Both the position numbers and the translations under genes were made by a program. Below, piece after piece: positions 27,277-37,520 of a stretch of DNA of 64,000 nt (positions are counted from its first letter, which is position 1; each line of letters begins with the position of its first letter). The notes beneath the pieces are model-generated. The model was not told where the DNA came from. It made no database searches and was given only the letters and a program-made list of their open reading frames with translations. Origin of the DNA: Bacteroides faecis MAJ27. Lineage in GTDB: Bacteria > Bacteroidota > Bacteroidia > Bacteroidales > Bacteroidaceae. The stretch lies in NCBI RefSeq assembly GCF_900106755.1, contig NZ_FNNN01000006.1:62001-126000 (forward strand). The letters run 5' to 3'.

Positions 27277-29337
27277 TTATTTTTCCTTCCGATAATTCTC
27301 CAGTCCAGTTTGCAGGAATTCAATATATTTGGGAATGTCTTCATCGTAAGCATAAGACTTATTCAAAGGACTTCCCTGATTATCCAGCAATACATAGAAA
27401 GGCTGTGCATTAGCACCAAACTTCACACGTTGCAGATAGCTCCACTTATCACCGACTGTACGCAAAGTACGTTCCTTACCGTTCTCTACGATTTTCACAG
27501 GTTCGGTCAACGGAGTTTTATTATCCACATACAGAGTAATCAGCACATAATCATTATTAATCAGATCACTCACTTTCGGGTCCGTCCATACAGCGGCTTC
27601 CATCTTACGACAGTTCACGCATCCATAGCCTGTAAAGTCAAGCATCACTGGTTTGCCATTCAGACGTGCATACTCCATACCCAGATCGTAGTCATCAAAT
27701 TTCGCATGTACTTCATTCTTATACAGATTAAAGTCTTGCGTATGCATAGGAGGAGCAAAAGCACTCACGGCTTTTAACGGAGCTCCCCACAAACCGGGAA
27801 CCATATATACGGCAAACGCCAGAGAAATAAGTGCCATAAAGAAACGAGTCACTCCCACCTTATTGTCATCATCGTCATGCGGAAACTTGATTTTACCAAG
27901 CAAATAGAAACCCAGCAATGCAAAGATGACAATCCACAGAGCGAGGAAGGTTTCACGGTCGAGTAACCTCCAGCCATAAGCCAGATCAGCAACCGACAGG
28001 AATTTAAGCGCAAATGCCAGTTCCAGAAATCCTAACGTCACTTTGATCACATTCATCCATCCGCCCGACTTCGGCATAGATTTCAGCCATGACGGGAACA
28101 GAGCAAAGAGTGTGAACGGCAATGCCAATGCAATGGCAAAACCCAACATACCGATAGCCGGAGCCACCACACTTCCTGTAGTAGAAACCTGTACAAGCAG
28201 GAATCCGATAATCGGACCTGTACAAGAGAAAGATACCAGTGAAAGTGTAAATGCCATCAGGAAGATACTCAGCAGACCGGTAGTCGATTCCGCTTTACTA
28301 TCTACCGCATTGCCCCACTTTGACGGTAATCTAATCTCAAACGCTCCAAAAAATGAAGCGGCAAAGATTACCAGCATCAGGAAGAAAAGGATATTAAAGA
28401 CAGCATTCGTCGATAAAGCATTGAGCGCACTGGCACCAAATATCAGTGTGATAGCCAGTCCTAATGCCACATAAATAACGACAATGGAAGCACCATAAGT
28501 CCACGCATCACGAATACCTTTCTTCTTATCTTTGCTACGTTTCAGAAAGAAACTGACTGTCATCGGGATAATAGGCCATACACAAGGAGTGAACAGAGCC
28601 AGTAATCCACCCAGGAAACCTGTCACGAAAATATAAATCCAGGACATATCTCCCTGAGTATGTTCCTCGCCCAGTGCCTGCAATTCACTGATTACCGGAC
28701 GCCAAAGGTCACCGGAAGCTACAGCAGGTTGAATATCGGCATTTGCATCCGTAGCAGAAGCAGGAACCAGTTCCATCATCGCAGCAGAGTCTTTGGACGC
28801 AGCAGAAGCAGTTACCTCTTCCGCCTCTTTTGTCTCCGGCTTATCAGCTTTGGCTACAGGAGCAGCCGTAGTTCCGGCCTTTGCTTCACCCGAAAACTTA
28901 AAAGGAACTTCTGTCGGAGGCAGACAACTCTCATCGTCGCAGGCTCCATATTCCAGATAACCTTCTATCGCATAAGCCCCACCAGTCAGCTTCACTTTCT
29001 GCACGAATTTGGCAGTATTCTCGAAATAGCGCACTTTCATTTCGAACAGTTTGTCGAAAGTAGCTATTTCCTTGCCGACAGGCTTCAATTTACCTACCAG
29101 TTCTACACCGGACTTCTTCTCCACATTAAATGTGGCAGAAATAGGTCCTCCGTCTCCAAGATCGGTAGAATAAACATGCCACCCTTTATCAATGGCAGCC
29201 GTAAACACGATCTCCGCTTCTGTATCAGAAAGAGAGTTCAGTTCTGTTTTAAACTTTACCGGATCTTTAATCTGCGCCTGCAATGTATAGGCTACAAAGC
29301 TTAAAAGCAGAAAAGAAATTAATTTTCTCATTTTCAT
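27277..29337 (-). CDS. dsbD: DsbD-type thiol:disulfide interchange protein
   Basis: 686 residues in the three-part DsbD order. The N-terminal periplasmic alpha domain (about 22-150) holds the pair in YGACDDESCLPP. The middle is eight membrane segments with the two electron-carrying cysteines in FTPCVWPIIPM and SFSCTGPIIGF. The C-terminal thioredoxin domain has CVNC (Cys573 and Cys576). It passes electrons from cytoplasmic thioredoxin to periplasmic proteins. A linker rich in Ala/Lys/Glu (about 155-215) joins the first two parts. It follows the Dabb gene by 9 bp, so the two form an operon. Confidence 0.93.
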   Translation of the reverse strand: MKMRKLISFLLLSFVAYTLQAQIKDPVKFKTELNSLSDTEAEIVFTAAIDKGWHVYSTDLGDGGPISATFNVEKKSGVELVGKLKPVGKEIATFDKLFEMKVRYFENTAKFVQKVKLTGGAYAIEGYLEYGACDDESCLPPTEVPFKFSGEAKAGTTAAPVAKADKPETKEAEEVTASAASKDSAAMMELVPASATDANADIQPAVASGDLWRPVISELQALGEEHTQGDMSWIYIFVTGFLGGLLALFTPCVWPIIPMTVSFFLKRSKDKKKGIRDAWTYGASIVVIYVALGLAITLIFGASALNALSTNAVFNILFFLMLVIFAASFFGAFEIRLPSKWGNAVDSKAESTTGLLSIFLMAFTLSLVSFSCTGPIIGFLLVQVSTTGSVVAPAIGMLGFAIALALPFTLFALFPSWLKSMPKSGGWMNVIKVTLGFLELAFALKFLSVADLAYGWRLLDRETFLALWIVIFALLGFYLLGKIKFPHDDDDNKVGVTRFFMALISLAFAVYMVPGLWGAPLKAVSAFAPPMHTQDFNLYKNEVHAKFDDYDLGMEYARLNGKPVMLDFTGYGCVNCRKMEAAVWTDPKVSDLINNDYVLITLYVDNKTPLTEPVKIVENGKERTLRTVGDKWSYLQRVKFGANAQPFYVLLDNQGSPLNKSYAYDEDIPKYIEFLQTGLENYRKEK

Positions 29338-29346
29338 TATTGGGGG

Positions 29347-29646
29347 TTATAATTCATAATCCACGCATGCACGACTGTCCTTTGCTTCAGCTATAATCTT
29401 TCCGGCTGCCACATGATCAGGGTGTGTTGCATAGAACTTCACATCCTCCAGCGTGTCAAATTCGCTATAGAGAGCTATATGCCAAGCCTCTCCCGGATTC
29501 ATATTCAGTCCGACCTCAATCTTACGGATCACTGAAATCTTGGCGGGGAGCGCTTCGATAGCTTCCTTAAATTTATTCATCACTACGAGTTTCTCCGCTT
29601 CGGGAACTTCGTCTTTTAACTTAAATAATACAATGTGTTTCACCAT
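29347..29646 (-). CDS. Dabb (stress-responsive A/B barrel) protein
   Basis: 99 residues, the whole length of a single dimeric alpha/beta-barrel domain. It begins MVKHIVLFKLKDE and contains ALYSEFDTLEDVKFYATHPDHVAA, both standard for Dabb. Family members range from plant stress proteins to small cyclases, so no reaction can be assigned. A -7 element TAATTTTG lies at 29709-29716. First gene of an operon with dsbD. Confidence 0.9.
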   Translation of the reverse strand: MVKHIVLFKLKDEVPEAEKLVVMNKFKEAIEALPAKISVIRKIEVGLNMNPGEAWHIALYSEFDTLEDVKFYATHPDHVAAGKIIAEAKDSRACVDYEL

Positions 29647-29747
29647 TACGTTGTTATTTTAATGAATTGTTTCTATATTTGTCTTGTCAATGCATTACAT
29701 TACTAATGCAAAATTACTCTATTTGGTTCAAATAACACTATAAAGAG

Positions 29748-30365
29748 ATGTTAATAATAGGAATAGCAGGTGGAACGGGCTCCGGAAAAACCACCGTCGT
29801 ACGAAAAATAATAGAAAGCCTCCCCGTTGGAGAAGTAGTACTATTACCTCAGGATTCATACTACAAAGACAGTAGTCACGTGCCGGTTGAAGAACGTCAG
29901 AATATCAACTTTGACCATCCGGATGCTTTTGAATGGAGCTTGCTTTCCAAACATGTGATGATGCTGAAAGAAGGAAAAAGCATCGAGCAGCCGACCTATT
30001 CTTATCTGACTTGTACCCGCCAACCGGAAACCATCCACATCGAGCCTCGTGAAGTCGTCATTATTGAAGGTATCCTTGCCTTGTGCGACAAGAAGCTACG
30101 CAATATGATGGACCTAAAGATATTTGTAGATGCCGATCCCGATGAACGCCTGATACGTGTCATCCAAAGGGATGTCATCGAAAGAGGACGGACAGCGGAA
30201 GCTGTCATGGAACGCTATACCCGCGTTCTGAAGCCGATGCACCTGCAATTCATCGAACCCTGCAAACGCTATGCGGACCTTATCGTTCCGGAAGGCGGCA
30301 GCAATGCCGTAGCTATCGATATATTGACAATGTATATCAAGAAACATTTGAAAAATGAAGAATGA
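29748..30365 (+). CDS. udk: Uridine kinase
   Basis: 205 residues, the size of bacterial Udk. The Walker A loop is GGTGSGKTT near the N-terminus (8-16), followed by LLPQDSYYKD and the nucleoside-binding region NFDHPDAFEW. RLIRVIQRDVIERGRT matches the lid region. It phosphorylates uridine and cytidine with ATP or GTP in the pyrimidine salvage pathway. Its stop overlaps the next gene's start by 4 bp (ATGA). Confidence 0.96.
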   Translation: MLIIGIAGGTGSGKTTVVRKIIESLPVGEVVLLPQDSYYKDSSHVPVEERQNINFDHPDAFEWSLLSKHVMMLKEGKSIEQPTYSYLTCTRQPETIHIEPREVVIIEGILALCDKKLRNMMDLKIFVDADPDERLIRVIQRDVIERGRTAEAVMERYTRVLKPMHLQFIEPCKRYADLIVPEGGSNAVAIDILTMYIKKHLKNEE

Positions 30366-31771
30366 AAGATAAAGAGTTCAGAATGAGTGCCAAGACACTG
30401 ATCCTCCCCTTGTTTCTTATACTTTTGTGCTGTGTATTCGGATGCCGGAACAAACATCATGGCGAAAAGAATGAAACGGCACGTGATCTTCCGCAGATTA
30501 AAGACAGTGGGGAACTGGTAGTGCTGACACTCTATAGTTCTACTTCATATTTCATTTATCGCGGACAGGAAATGGGATTCCAATACGAACTCAGTGAACA
30601 GTTCGCTAAAAGTCTGGGACTGAAACTCAGAATCGAGGTAGCCAGAAATGTCCGTGAATTGATTCAGAAATTACAGTCAGGCGAAGGAGATATGATCGCC
30701 TACAACCTGCCGATTACCAAAGAATGGAAAGACAGCCTTTTGTATTGCGGAGAAGACATAATCACCCATCAGGTTATCGTCCAGCAAGGAAATGGAAAGC
30801 ATAAACCATTGAAAGATGTAACGGAACTTATCGGCAAAGATATATATGTCAAACCAGGCAAATATTACGATCGCCTCGTGAATCTGAACAACGAACTGGG
30901 AGGTGGTATCCATATTCATAAGATAACGGGAGATAGCGTTACCACGGAAGACTTAATCACCCAGGTAGCACAAGGTAAGATTCCCTATACCGTAGCCGAT
31001 AATGATTTAGCCAAACTGAATAAAACTTACTATCCCAATCTGAATATCGATCTTTCTATCAGTTTTGACCAGCGTTCTTCATGGGCTGTACGAAAAGACA
31101 GTCCCGAACTGGCAGCCGCCGCCACAAACTGGCATAAAGAAAATATGACCTCTCCTGCCTATACGGCAAGTATGAAGCGTTACTTCGAGAATAGTAAAAT
31201 GATGCCCCACTCTCCTATTCTTTCACTTAAAGAAGGAAAAATATCACATTACGACGATTTATTCAAGAAATACGCCCAAGAGATCGGATGGGACTGGCGA
31301 ATGCTGGCATCCCTCGCCTATACAGAATCAAACTTTGACACAACAGCCGTATCTTGGGCAGGAGCCAAAGGATTGATGCAATTGATGCCTGCCACTGCAC
31401 GCGCAATGGGCGTACCCGTAGGTAAAGAACAAAACCCGGAAGAAAGTATAAAAGCAGCCGTTAAATACATTGCCGCCACAGACCGAAGTTTCAATATGAT
31501 CCCTGACAAACAGGAACGGCTCAACTTCATACTGGCTTCTTACAATGCCGGCCTAGGACATATCTACGACGCCATGGCATTAGCAAAAAAATACGGAAAG
31601 AATAACCTCGTATGGAAAGATAATGTCGAAAACTTCATTCTGCTCAAAAGCAATGAGGAATACTTCACCGATCCTGTTTGTAAAAATGGATATTTCCGTG
31701 GCATAGAAACGTTCAACTTCGTACGTGATATTCAGTCCCGGTTCGAATCGTACAAAAAAAAGATAAAATAA
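30362..31771 (+). CDS. mltF: MltF-like membrane-bound lytic transglycosylase
   Basis: 469 residues with a lipoprotein signal (lipobox VFGC, Cys28). A solute-binding-protein-3-like domain covers about 45-270 (LYSSTSYFIYRGQEMGFQYELSEQFAKSLGL), and a lytic transglycosylase (SLT) domain about 285-440 with catalytic Glu322 in YTESNFDTTAVS, GAKGLMQLMPATA and LASYNAGLGH. This is the MltF arrangement: it cleaves peptidoglycan to 1,6-anhydromuropeptides at the outer membrane. Translation is coupled to udk by the ATGA overlap; a start at 30386 is also possible. Confidence 0.93.
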   Translation: MKDKEFRMSAKTLILPLFLILLCCVFGCRNKHHGEKNETARDLPQIKDSGELVVLTLYSSTSYFIYRGQEMGFQYELSEQFAKSLGLKLRIEVARNVRELIQKLQSGEGDMIAYNLPITKEWKDSLLYCGEDIITHQVIVQQGNGKHKPLKDVTELIGKDIYVKPGKYYDRLVNLNNELGGGIHIHKITGDSVTTEDLITQVAQGKIPYTVADNDLAKLNKTYYPNLNIDLSISFDQRSSWAVRKDSPELAAAATNWHKENMTSPAYTASMKRYFENSKMMPHSPILSLKEGKISHYDDLFKKYAQEIGWDWRMLASLAYTESNFDTTAVSWAGAKGLMQLMPATARAMGVPVGKEQNPEESIKAAVKYIAATDRSFNMIPDKQERLNFILASYNAGLGHIYDAMALAKKYGKNNLVWKDNVENFILLKSNEEYFTDPVCKNGYFRGIETFNFVRDIQSRFESYKKKIK

Positions 31772-31865
31772 GTAATAAGTATCAGGTAATAGGTAATAAC
31801 CGTAGCTTATCAATAGTGTATCCGCACGGCTTATTACCTATTACTTATTACCTATTACTTATTTA
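31771..31865. repeat. Heptamer repeats forming a long hairpin between convergent genes
   Basis: From 31831 the plus strand reads TTATTAC, CTATTAC, TTATTAC, CTATTAC and a truncated TTATTTA, a 7-bp tandem array. The left side (31771-31800) carries the complementary GTAATA-rich units, so the two sides pair as an imperfect hairpin around 31801-31828. It lies between the mltF stop and the symporter stop and probably ends both transcripts. Confidence 0.8.
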
Positions 31866-33416
31866 CTACTTGTTTCTGCCCGTCAAAAGGCTAACCACAA
31901 CAATAGCCAGTATAGACAATGGTAATGCAAAGAGAATAGGGTCAATTACCGGAAACGGATATGTCTCAATCAATACATCCTTGCCAAACAGGAATTTACA
32001 TATTCCCATTGCGGCAGCTTCTTTCTGATGAAGGAATATTAATGCAAAAGCACTGCCTAAAGTTCCTACCCAGAGACTTGCCATAACTCCCTGTTTCGTC
32101 GCTTTCTTCCAGTACAATGCACAAAAGTAGGCAGGAAGAAATGCAGCAGCACAGATACCCATGAAAATAGAAGTTCCGCGAGCGATAATATCGTGAGGCA
32201 GCATATAACAAATAATATAGCTGACCAAAATAGAGAAAAGTACTCCCAAACGAATCACATTTGTCAATTTGCCACGAGAACGGGGCTTATAAGTACCATA
32301 AATATCAGAACCAACCGATGCTCCCATTGTGTGGAACTGCGAACTAAGCGTAGACATACTTGCAGAAAGGATACAGAGCATAAACAAAGCGGCAAACCAG
32401 TCCGGCATAGCTTTATTGATGAAATAAGGAATGATTTTATCAATATCCTGTATCACTTCCGTGGCAACGGCTCCTTCTGTCTTCAAGAAGAAAAGATTGC
32501 TTAATGCACCGGCATGATAGATAGCTCCTACCGTTATAATCAGGAAAAAACAACCGATAAATACGCCACGATTCAACTGTTTGCTACTTTCTACCGTCAT
32601 AAAACGTACCACCAACTGAGGCTGTGCAAGGCAACCGATTCCTACTCCCAAAATAAGAGAGGTAACCAATGAGTACCACTGCGGAGAACCTGTCACAGGC
32701 ATTGCGGTCCATCCCTGATGCCCCAATGCCTTGAACTTTTCCGGAACCAGAGGGGCTATATTTGTCAATTCCTTGTTTGCTTCCGTAAAACCCATGCCAA
32801 GCACCTGATACAAAGAGAACAACAGGAACAACATACAGCCAAACATGATAACTGCCTGTAAAGCATCCGTATACATCACCCCCTTCATTCCTCCCGCAAT
32901 CACATACGCAGCAATGACTAACGTAAATATCAGCAGAGATATATTAAAATCAATCTGAAAAATCTGTTCAATAAATACAGCGCCCCCTTTCATTACCACA
33001 GCAGCGTACAGCGGCATGCCTATAAATATGACGGCTGCAATGAACACCTGTATATTACGGGAACGAAAATGACGGCCTAATAACTGCGGAAAAGTGCTGA
33101 CATTCAGTTTTGCTCCCATGCGCCGCGTACGCAAACCGAAGAATATGAAGGCGATAACTACCCCGACAAACATATTGAGGAAACACAGCCACTGAATACC
33201 CATACCGAAAGCAGCCGCTACTCCGCCAAAACCAACTATAGCAGACGCAGAGATAAACGTAGCACCATAAGAAAGCGCCATCACTATCGGATTCATCTGA
33301 CGTCCGCCAACCAGATAATCACTGGTATTCGTAGTCTTCTTATATCCTAAAAAACCGAGGTAGGCCAATGACAGCAGATAAGCTATCACAATCAAGCCAA
33401 GAGTAAATGTATTCAT
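31866..33416 (-). CDS. Sodium:solute symporter (SSS family)
   Basis: 516 residues, about 13 membrane segments. Family motifs are LGYKKTTNTSDYLVGGRQMNP, GGMKGVMYTDALQAVIMF (the SSS signature region) and MCILSASMSTLSSQFHTMG. It brings a solute in with Na+; the substrate is not evident. Its ATG overlaps the stop of the 41-residue accessory frame upstream by 4 bp. It is convergent with mltF. Confidence 0.93.
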   Translation of the reverse strand: MNTFTLGLIVIAYLLSLAYLGFLGYKKTTNTSDYLVGGRQMNPIVMALSYGATFISASAIVGFGGVAAAFGMGIQWLCFLNMFVGVVIAFIFFGLRTRRMGAKLNVSTFPQLLGRHFRSRNIQVFIAAVIFIGMPLYAAVVMKGGAVFIEQIFQIDFNISLLIFTLVIAAYVIAGGMKGVMYTDALQAVIMFGCMLFLLFSLYQVLGMGFTEANKELTNIAPLVPEKFKALGHQGWTAMPVTGSPQWYSLVTSLILGVGIGCLAQPQLVVRFMTVESSKQLNRGVFIGCFFLIITVGAIYHAGALSNLFFLKTEGAVATEVIQDIDKIIPYFINKAMPDWFAALFMLCILSASMSTLSSQFHTMGASVGSDIYGTYKPRSRGKLTNVIRLGVLFSILVSYIICYMLPHDIIARGTSIFMGICAAAFLPAYFCALYWKKATKQGVMASLWVGTLGSAFALIFLHQKEAAAMGICKFLFGKDVLIETYPFPVIDPILFALPLSILAIVVVSLLTGRNK

Positions 33417-33538
33417 CGCGTTTCGTCTTTATCGTCGTCCTTATTCCAATATTTCAGCCCAAACCAGGCAGCAAAAATCACACATATCACTGAGAGGATA
33501 TATGGCAAGACTATAAAAGGGTCATCTATTCCAAACAT
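33413..33538 (-). CDS. Small symporter accessory membrane protein (41 residues)
   Basis: ATG at 33538, stop TGA at 33413 overlapping the symporter ATG by 4 bp. It begins MFGIDDPFIVLPYIL, has one membrane helix at about 9-28 and ends in a charged tail (KYWNKDDDKDETR). Short proteins with the same MFGIDDP start and single helix are known next to SSS symporters as small accessory subunits, probably for assembly or activity. Translational coupling supports a real gene. Confidence 0.88.
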   Translation of the reverse strand: MFGIDDPFIVLPYILSVICVIFAAWFGLKYWNKDDDKDETR

Positions 33539-33568
33539 TTGCGTATCAGATTTTAATCAATTAAGCCG

Positions 33569-33598
33569 CAAATGTAAGGAATTTATTGAAAAGACAAA
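33569..33598 (-). promoter_or_regulatory. Promoter of the symporter pair
   Basis: TACATTTG (33576-33569, minus strand) matches the -7 element. TTTG (33598-33595) lies 18 nt upstream, one short of the usual spacing. Confidence 0.6.
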
Positions 33599-33609
33599 AC
33601 TTTTGTTTA

Positions 33610-34209
33610 CTAATACTGATTATAATGTATCTTTTTCTCGTCATATTTCTGTTTCGGCTGCTCTTTTGTTGCAGGATAGCCGAAAGGGATGACACAAAGA
33701 GGAAGAATATTCTCGGGCAGGTGGGTATATTTGCGAACGACTTCCATACGATCTTCATACGGATAAGCAGCTGTCCATACAGCACCCAGCCCCATACTTT
33801 CAGCAGCCAGCAAAATATTCTGTGCTGCAGCAGAACAGTCTAAATACCAATAAAAAGAACGGGCAGAATCACCACAGACAATAATCGCATTACGGGCTTG
33901 TGTCAACATTTTGGCATAAGGAAGAGCCGCCGCCATCGAATCCAGTTTCGCACGGTCGGAAACAACCACAAACTCCCAGGGACGAACATCCTTTCCCGAT
34001 GGAGCAGACATCCCTGCACGAAGCATTAAATCAATTTTCTCTTTCTCTACCCCTTTATTCAAGTAAGTACGCACGCTCTTACGCTCAAAGATATTATCCA
34101 AAGCGACATTTCCGGTGCCGGTTGTTCCTTTTTCCTCTTTTGAGGAAGAACACGAGATCATAGCAGTCATTGCCATGAGCATACACAAGAAAGAAAAAAT
34201 CTTTTTCAT
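33610..34209 (-). CDS. Nitroreductase-family lipoprotein
   Basis: 199 residues, lipobox MISC (Cys20), so attached to the periplasmic side of a membrane rather than cytoplasmic. The FMN-binding start is FERKSVRTYLNKGVEKEKIDLMLRAGMSAPSGKDVRPWEFVVV, and GLGAVWTAAYP lies near the isoalloxazine in the fold. The family reduces nitro groups, flavins or quinones with NAD(P)H. How a lipid-anchored form would obtain reductant is not clear. It lies 12 bp downstream of metH on the same strand. Confidence 0.88.
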   Translation of the reverse strand: MKKIFSFLCMLMAMTAMISCSSSKEEKGTTGTGNVALDNIFERKSVRTYLNKGVEKEKIDLMLRAGMSAPSGKDVRPWEFVVVSDRAKLDSMAAALPYAKMLTQARNAIIVCGDSARSFYWYLDCSAAAQNILLAAESMGLGAVWTAAYPYEDRMEVVRKYTHLPENILPLCVIPFGYPATKEQPKQKYDEKKIHYNQY

Positions 34210-34221
34210 TGTGACAAGTCT

Positions 34222-36969
34222 TTAAAATAGGTTTAACTTATTTTTCTGGGCTTCTTCCAACGATACTGTTTCACGGCGTAATAGTCCGCTCTTCTCACGA
34301 AGTGCCTGATATTCTGCATCTAACTCATTAATCAGTTCGGCTTTCATCTGCGAATTCAACAGCCGGGAAGCAACACTGGCATTCTGAGAAGCATCTTTCA
34401 GATGTACAACCGGTGCATGATATACAGGTGCGATTTTCAGTGCCGTATGCATCTTTGAAGTAGTGGCTCCGCCAATCAACAGAGGAATATCCAGTCCGGC
34501 TTTCTCCAGTTCGGCAGCCACATGAGTCATTTCTTCCAGAGAAGGTGTGATCAAGCCACTCAAACCGATCATATCGACTTTTTCTTCGATGGCACGCTGA
34601 ACAATGGTTTCTGCCGGAACCATCACTCCCAAGTCAACTATATCATAACCGTTGCACGCCATTACGACGGCAACTATATTTTTTCCGATGTCGTGCACAT
34701 CCCCTTTTACGGTGGCAAGCAGAACTTTTCCGGCAGAAGATGATCCTTCCACTTTTTCTGATTCAATGATCGGTTGCAGTATAGCTACGGCTTTCTTCAT
34801 AGTACGGGCAGTCTTCACGACCTGAGGCAGGAACATTTTTCCTGCGCCAAAAAGCTCGCCGACATAATTCATTCCATCCATCAACGGACCTTCAATTACA
34901 TCTACAGCTTTATCATATAAAGGTAAAGCTTCCGCTAAATCCTGTTCCAGATAATCACCGATTCCTTTCATCAAAGCATATTTCAAACGCTCTTGTACGG
35001 ATTCTTCTCTCCATGCATCCTGCTTCACAGCTGTCTGACCGGAAGTACCGCCCATCGTTTCTTTCAATGCTTCCGCCAGTTCTATCAGACGCTCGGCAGC
35101 ATCGGGACGACGATTCAAGACAACGTCCTCTATTTTTTCCAGCGTATCTGCAGGAATATCACTGTAGAGTACGGAAGTTCCCGGATTGACGATTCCCATA
35201 TCCATCCCTTGCTGGATGGCATGATAAAGGAATACCGCATGCATTGCTTCACGAATATAATTATTGCCACGGAAAGAGAAAGAAAGATTACTTACTCCTC
35301 CGCTGACGTGTGCACCGGGAAGATTCTTCCTGATCCATCCGGTAGCTTCTATAAAGTCTACGGCGTAATTGTTATGCTCTTCGATTCCTGTAGCCACCGC
35401 AAGCACATTCGGGTCGAAAATAATATCATGAGGATTGAATCCAACTTTATCAACCAGCAGACGATATGCACGTCCGCACACTTCTATCTTGCGGGCAGCA
35501 GTATCCGCCTGTCCTTTTTCATCAAAAGCCATCACGACAGTTGCCGCTCCATATTGCTTGATGATCCGGGCATGCTCCAGAAATACTTCCTCCCCTTCCT
35601 TCAGAGAGATCGAGTTTACGATTGATTTGCCTTGCAGGCATTTCAATCCGGCTTCGATCACTTCCCATTTGGAAGAGTCGATCATAACAGGTACACGGGC
35701 TATTTCCGGTTCGGACATGATGAGATTCAGAAAAGTAGTCATCTCAGTCCGGGCATCCAGCAGACCATCATCCATATTAACGTCAATAACCAAAGCTCCG
35801 TCTTCTACTTGCTGACGAGCTATGGAAAGGGCTTCATCATATTTCTTTTCATTAATCAGACGAAGAAACTTGCGTGAGCCTGCTACGTTGCAACGCTCAC
35901 CTATATTCACAAAGTTGATTTCCGGTTTCACTTCCAGCAGTTCGAGTCCGGAAAGCCACATACAATCCGGTTTGGGTGCCGGAACATGAGGTTTGGCACC
36001 TGCTATCAGTGCCTGATATTCTGCAATGTAGGCATCTGTCGTACCACAACAACCACCGATAATATTAACCAATCCTTCCTGAATATACTCCTTCACTTCA
36101 TGAGCCATATCTGCGGGAGTCTGGTCATATTTCCCCAGACTATTCGGAAGGCCCGCATTAGGATAAGCACTGATATAATAAGGTGCACGCGAAGCCAACT
36201 GTTCAAGAAAAGGCTTCAACTGACGGGCACCAAAGGAGCAATTCAATCCGACTGAAAATATATTGGCATGCTGCACAGAAGCAAGGAAAGCTTCCAAAGT
36301 CTGTCCGGACAATGTACGTCCGCCGATATCGGATACCGTCACAGACAACATAACAGGAACTTCTATTCCTGTCACCTTCATAGCCTGTCCGGCTGCAAAA
36401 ATGGCAGCTTTCGCATTCAGCGTATCAAATATGGTTTCGATAAGAATGGCATCCACCCCACCTTCCAGCATGGCTTCCATTTGCTGCTGGTAAGAGGCAG
36501 CCAGTTCGTCATAAGACAAGGCACGAAACGCCGGATTGTTCACATCCGGACTCATGGAACAGGTTTTATTAGTAGGTCCAACGGAGCCTGCAACAAAACG
36601 CGGTTTATCCGGATTCTTTGCCGTATATTCGTCCGCCAGTTCACGTGCCAGTCTGATAGCGGCAAGATTGATTTCGCGCACATATTCCTCTACATGATAA
36701 TCCGCCATTGAGACAGTTGTAGAACTGAATGTATTGGTCTCGATAATATCCGCACCTGCTTCCAGATATTTACGATGGATATCTTGAATGACATCGGGGC
36801 GGGTCAGGCACAACAAATCATTATTCCCCTTCAACTGACCGGGAATATGCGCAAAACGTTCACCACGAAAGTCTTCTTCTTTAAGATTATATTGTTGGAT
36901 CATTGTGCCCATTGCGCCATCCAGAATCAGAATACGCTCGGATACAATCTGAGAAATTGTCTTTTTCAT
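34222..36969 (-). CDS. metH: Cobalamin-dependent methionine synthase lacking the reactivation domain
   Basis: 915 residues. The homocysteine domain (about 1-330) has its zinc cysteines in VGLNCSFG and [11 protein letters not shown]. The methyltetrahydrofolate domain (about 345-610) has [20 protein letters not shown]. The B12 region (about 640-890) has the cobalt ligand in [10 protein letters not shown], His759, the same number as in the E. coli enzyme. The protein ends after the cobalamin fold, so the C-terminal AdoMet-binding reactivation domain of about 330 residues is absent. It makes methionine from homocysteine. No riboswitch is visible upstream. Confidence 0.95.
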   Translation of the reverse strand: MKKTISQIVSERILILDGAMGTMIQQYNLKEEDFRGERFAHIPGQLKGNNDLLCLTRPDVIQDIHRKYLEAGADIIETNTFSSTTVSMADYHVEEYVREINLAAIRLARELADEYTAKNPDKPRFVAGSVGPTNKTCSMSPDVNNPAFRALSYDELAASYQQQMEAMLEGGVDAILIETIFDTLNAKAAIFAAGQAMKVTGIEVPVMLSVTVSDIGGRTLSGQTLEAFLASVQHANIFSVGLNCSFGARQLKPFLEQLASRAPYYISAYPNAGLPNSLGKYDQTPADMAHEVKEYIQEGLVNIIGGCCGTTDAYIAEYQALIAGAKPHVPAPKPDCMWLSGLELLEVKPEINFVNIGERCNVAGSRKFLRLINEKKYDEALSIARQQVEDGALVIDVNMDDGLLDARTEMTTFLNLIMSEPEIARVPVMIDSSKWEVIEAGLKCLQGKSIVNSISLKEGEEVFLEHARIIKQYGAATVVMAFDEKGQADTAARKIEVCGRAYRLLVDKVGFNPHDIIFDPNVLAVATGIEEHNNYAVDFIEATGWIRKNLPGAHVSGGVSNLSFSFRGNNYIREAMHAVFLYHAIQQGMDMGIVNPGTSVLYSDIPADTLEKIEDVVLNRRPDAAERLIELAEALKETMGGTSGQTAVKQDAWREESVQERLKYALMKGIGDYLEQDLAEALPLYDKAVDVIEGPLMDGMNYVGELFGAGKMFLPQVVKTARTMKKAVAILQPIIESEKVEGSSSAGKVLLATVKGDVHDIGKNIVAVVMACNGYDIVDLGVMVPAETIVQRAIEEKVDMIGLSGLITPSLEEMTHVAAELEKAGLDIPLLIGGATTSKMHTALKIAPVYHAPVVHLKDASQNASVASRLLNSQMKAELINELDAEYQALREKSGLLRRETVSLEEAQKNKLNLF

Positions 36970-37058
36970 TTTTACCTTATTACATTAACACCTAATTGTC
37001 ACTCTGCCTATCTTAGACCTATCACGATCTTATCTTACTATTACGCTATAAAGCCATC

Positions 37059-37511
37059 TTATCGCTTAAACATTCGGGCCATGTCTCTGCGGTCATCTTT
37101 TTCTTTAATTGATTCCCGTTTATCGTACTGTTTTTTACCTTTCGCCAAAGCAACGACCAGTTTCGCCAAACCTTTTTCGTTGATGAACAAACGCACAGGA
37201 ACGGTAGTAAAACCGGGGTCTTTCATTCCCCGTTGAATTTTCTCCAATTCTTTCTTATTAAGCAACAACTTTCTGTCTCTACGAGCTGTATGATTATTGT
37301 ACGAACCATAGAAATACTCGGCGATATGCATATTCTTTACCCATAATTCGCCTTTCGCAAAATAACAAAACGTATCCACCAGACTTGCCTTTCCTAAACG
37401 AATGGATTTAATTTCCGTGCCTGTCAATACGATACCTGCCGTGTAGGTATCCATCAACTCATAGTCAAATGTAGCACGTTTATTCTTGATATTTACAGAA
37501 GGTTGTTTCAT
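37059..37511 (-). CDS. smpB: SsrA-binding protein SmpB
   Basis: 150 residues, normal length. It starts [42 protein letters not shown] and has the basic C-terminal tail ([22 protein letters not shown]) that enters the empty mRNA channel. SmpB brings tmRNA to stalled ribosomes. No tmRNA gene was recognised in this window. It starts 9 bp after the Yip1-like gene ends on the same strand. Confidence 0.97.
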   Translation of the reverse strand: MKQPSVNIKNKRATFDYELMDTYTAGIVLTGTEIKSIRLGKASLVDTFCYFAKGELWVKNMHIAEYFYGSYNNHTARRDRKLLLNKKELEKIQRGMKDPGFTTVPVRLFINEKGLAKLVVALAKGKKQYDKRESIKEKDDRRDMARMFKR

Positions 37512-37520
37512 CTTTACACA

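Noticed and set aside
36970..37058. Cobalamin or SAM riboswitch before metH
   Set aside because: The gap to smpB is only 89 bp and shows neither conserved core.
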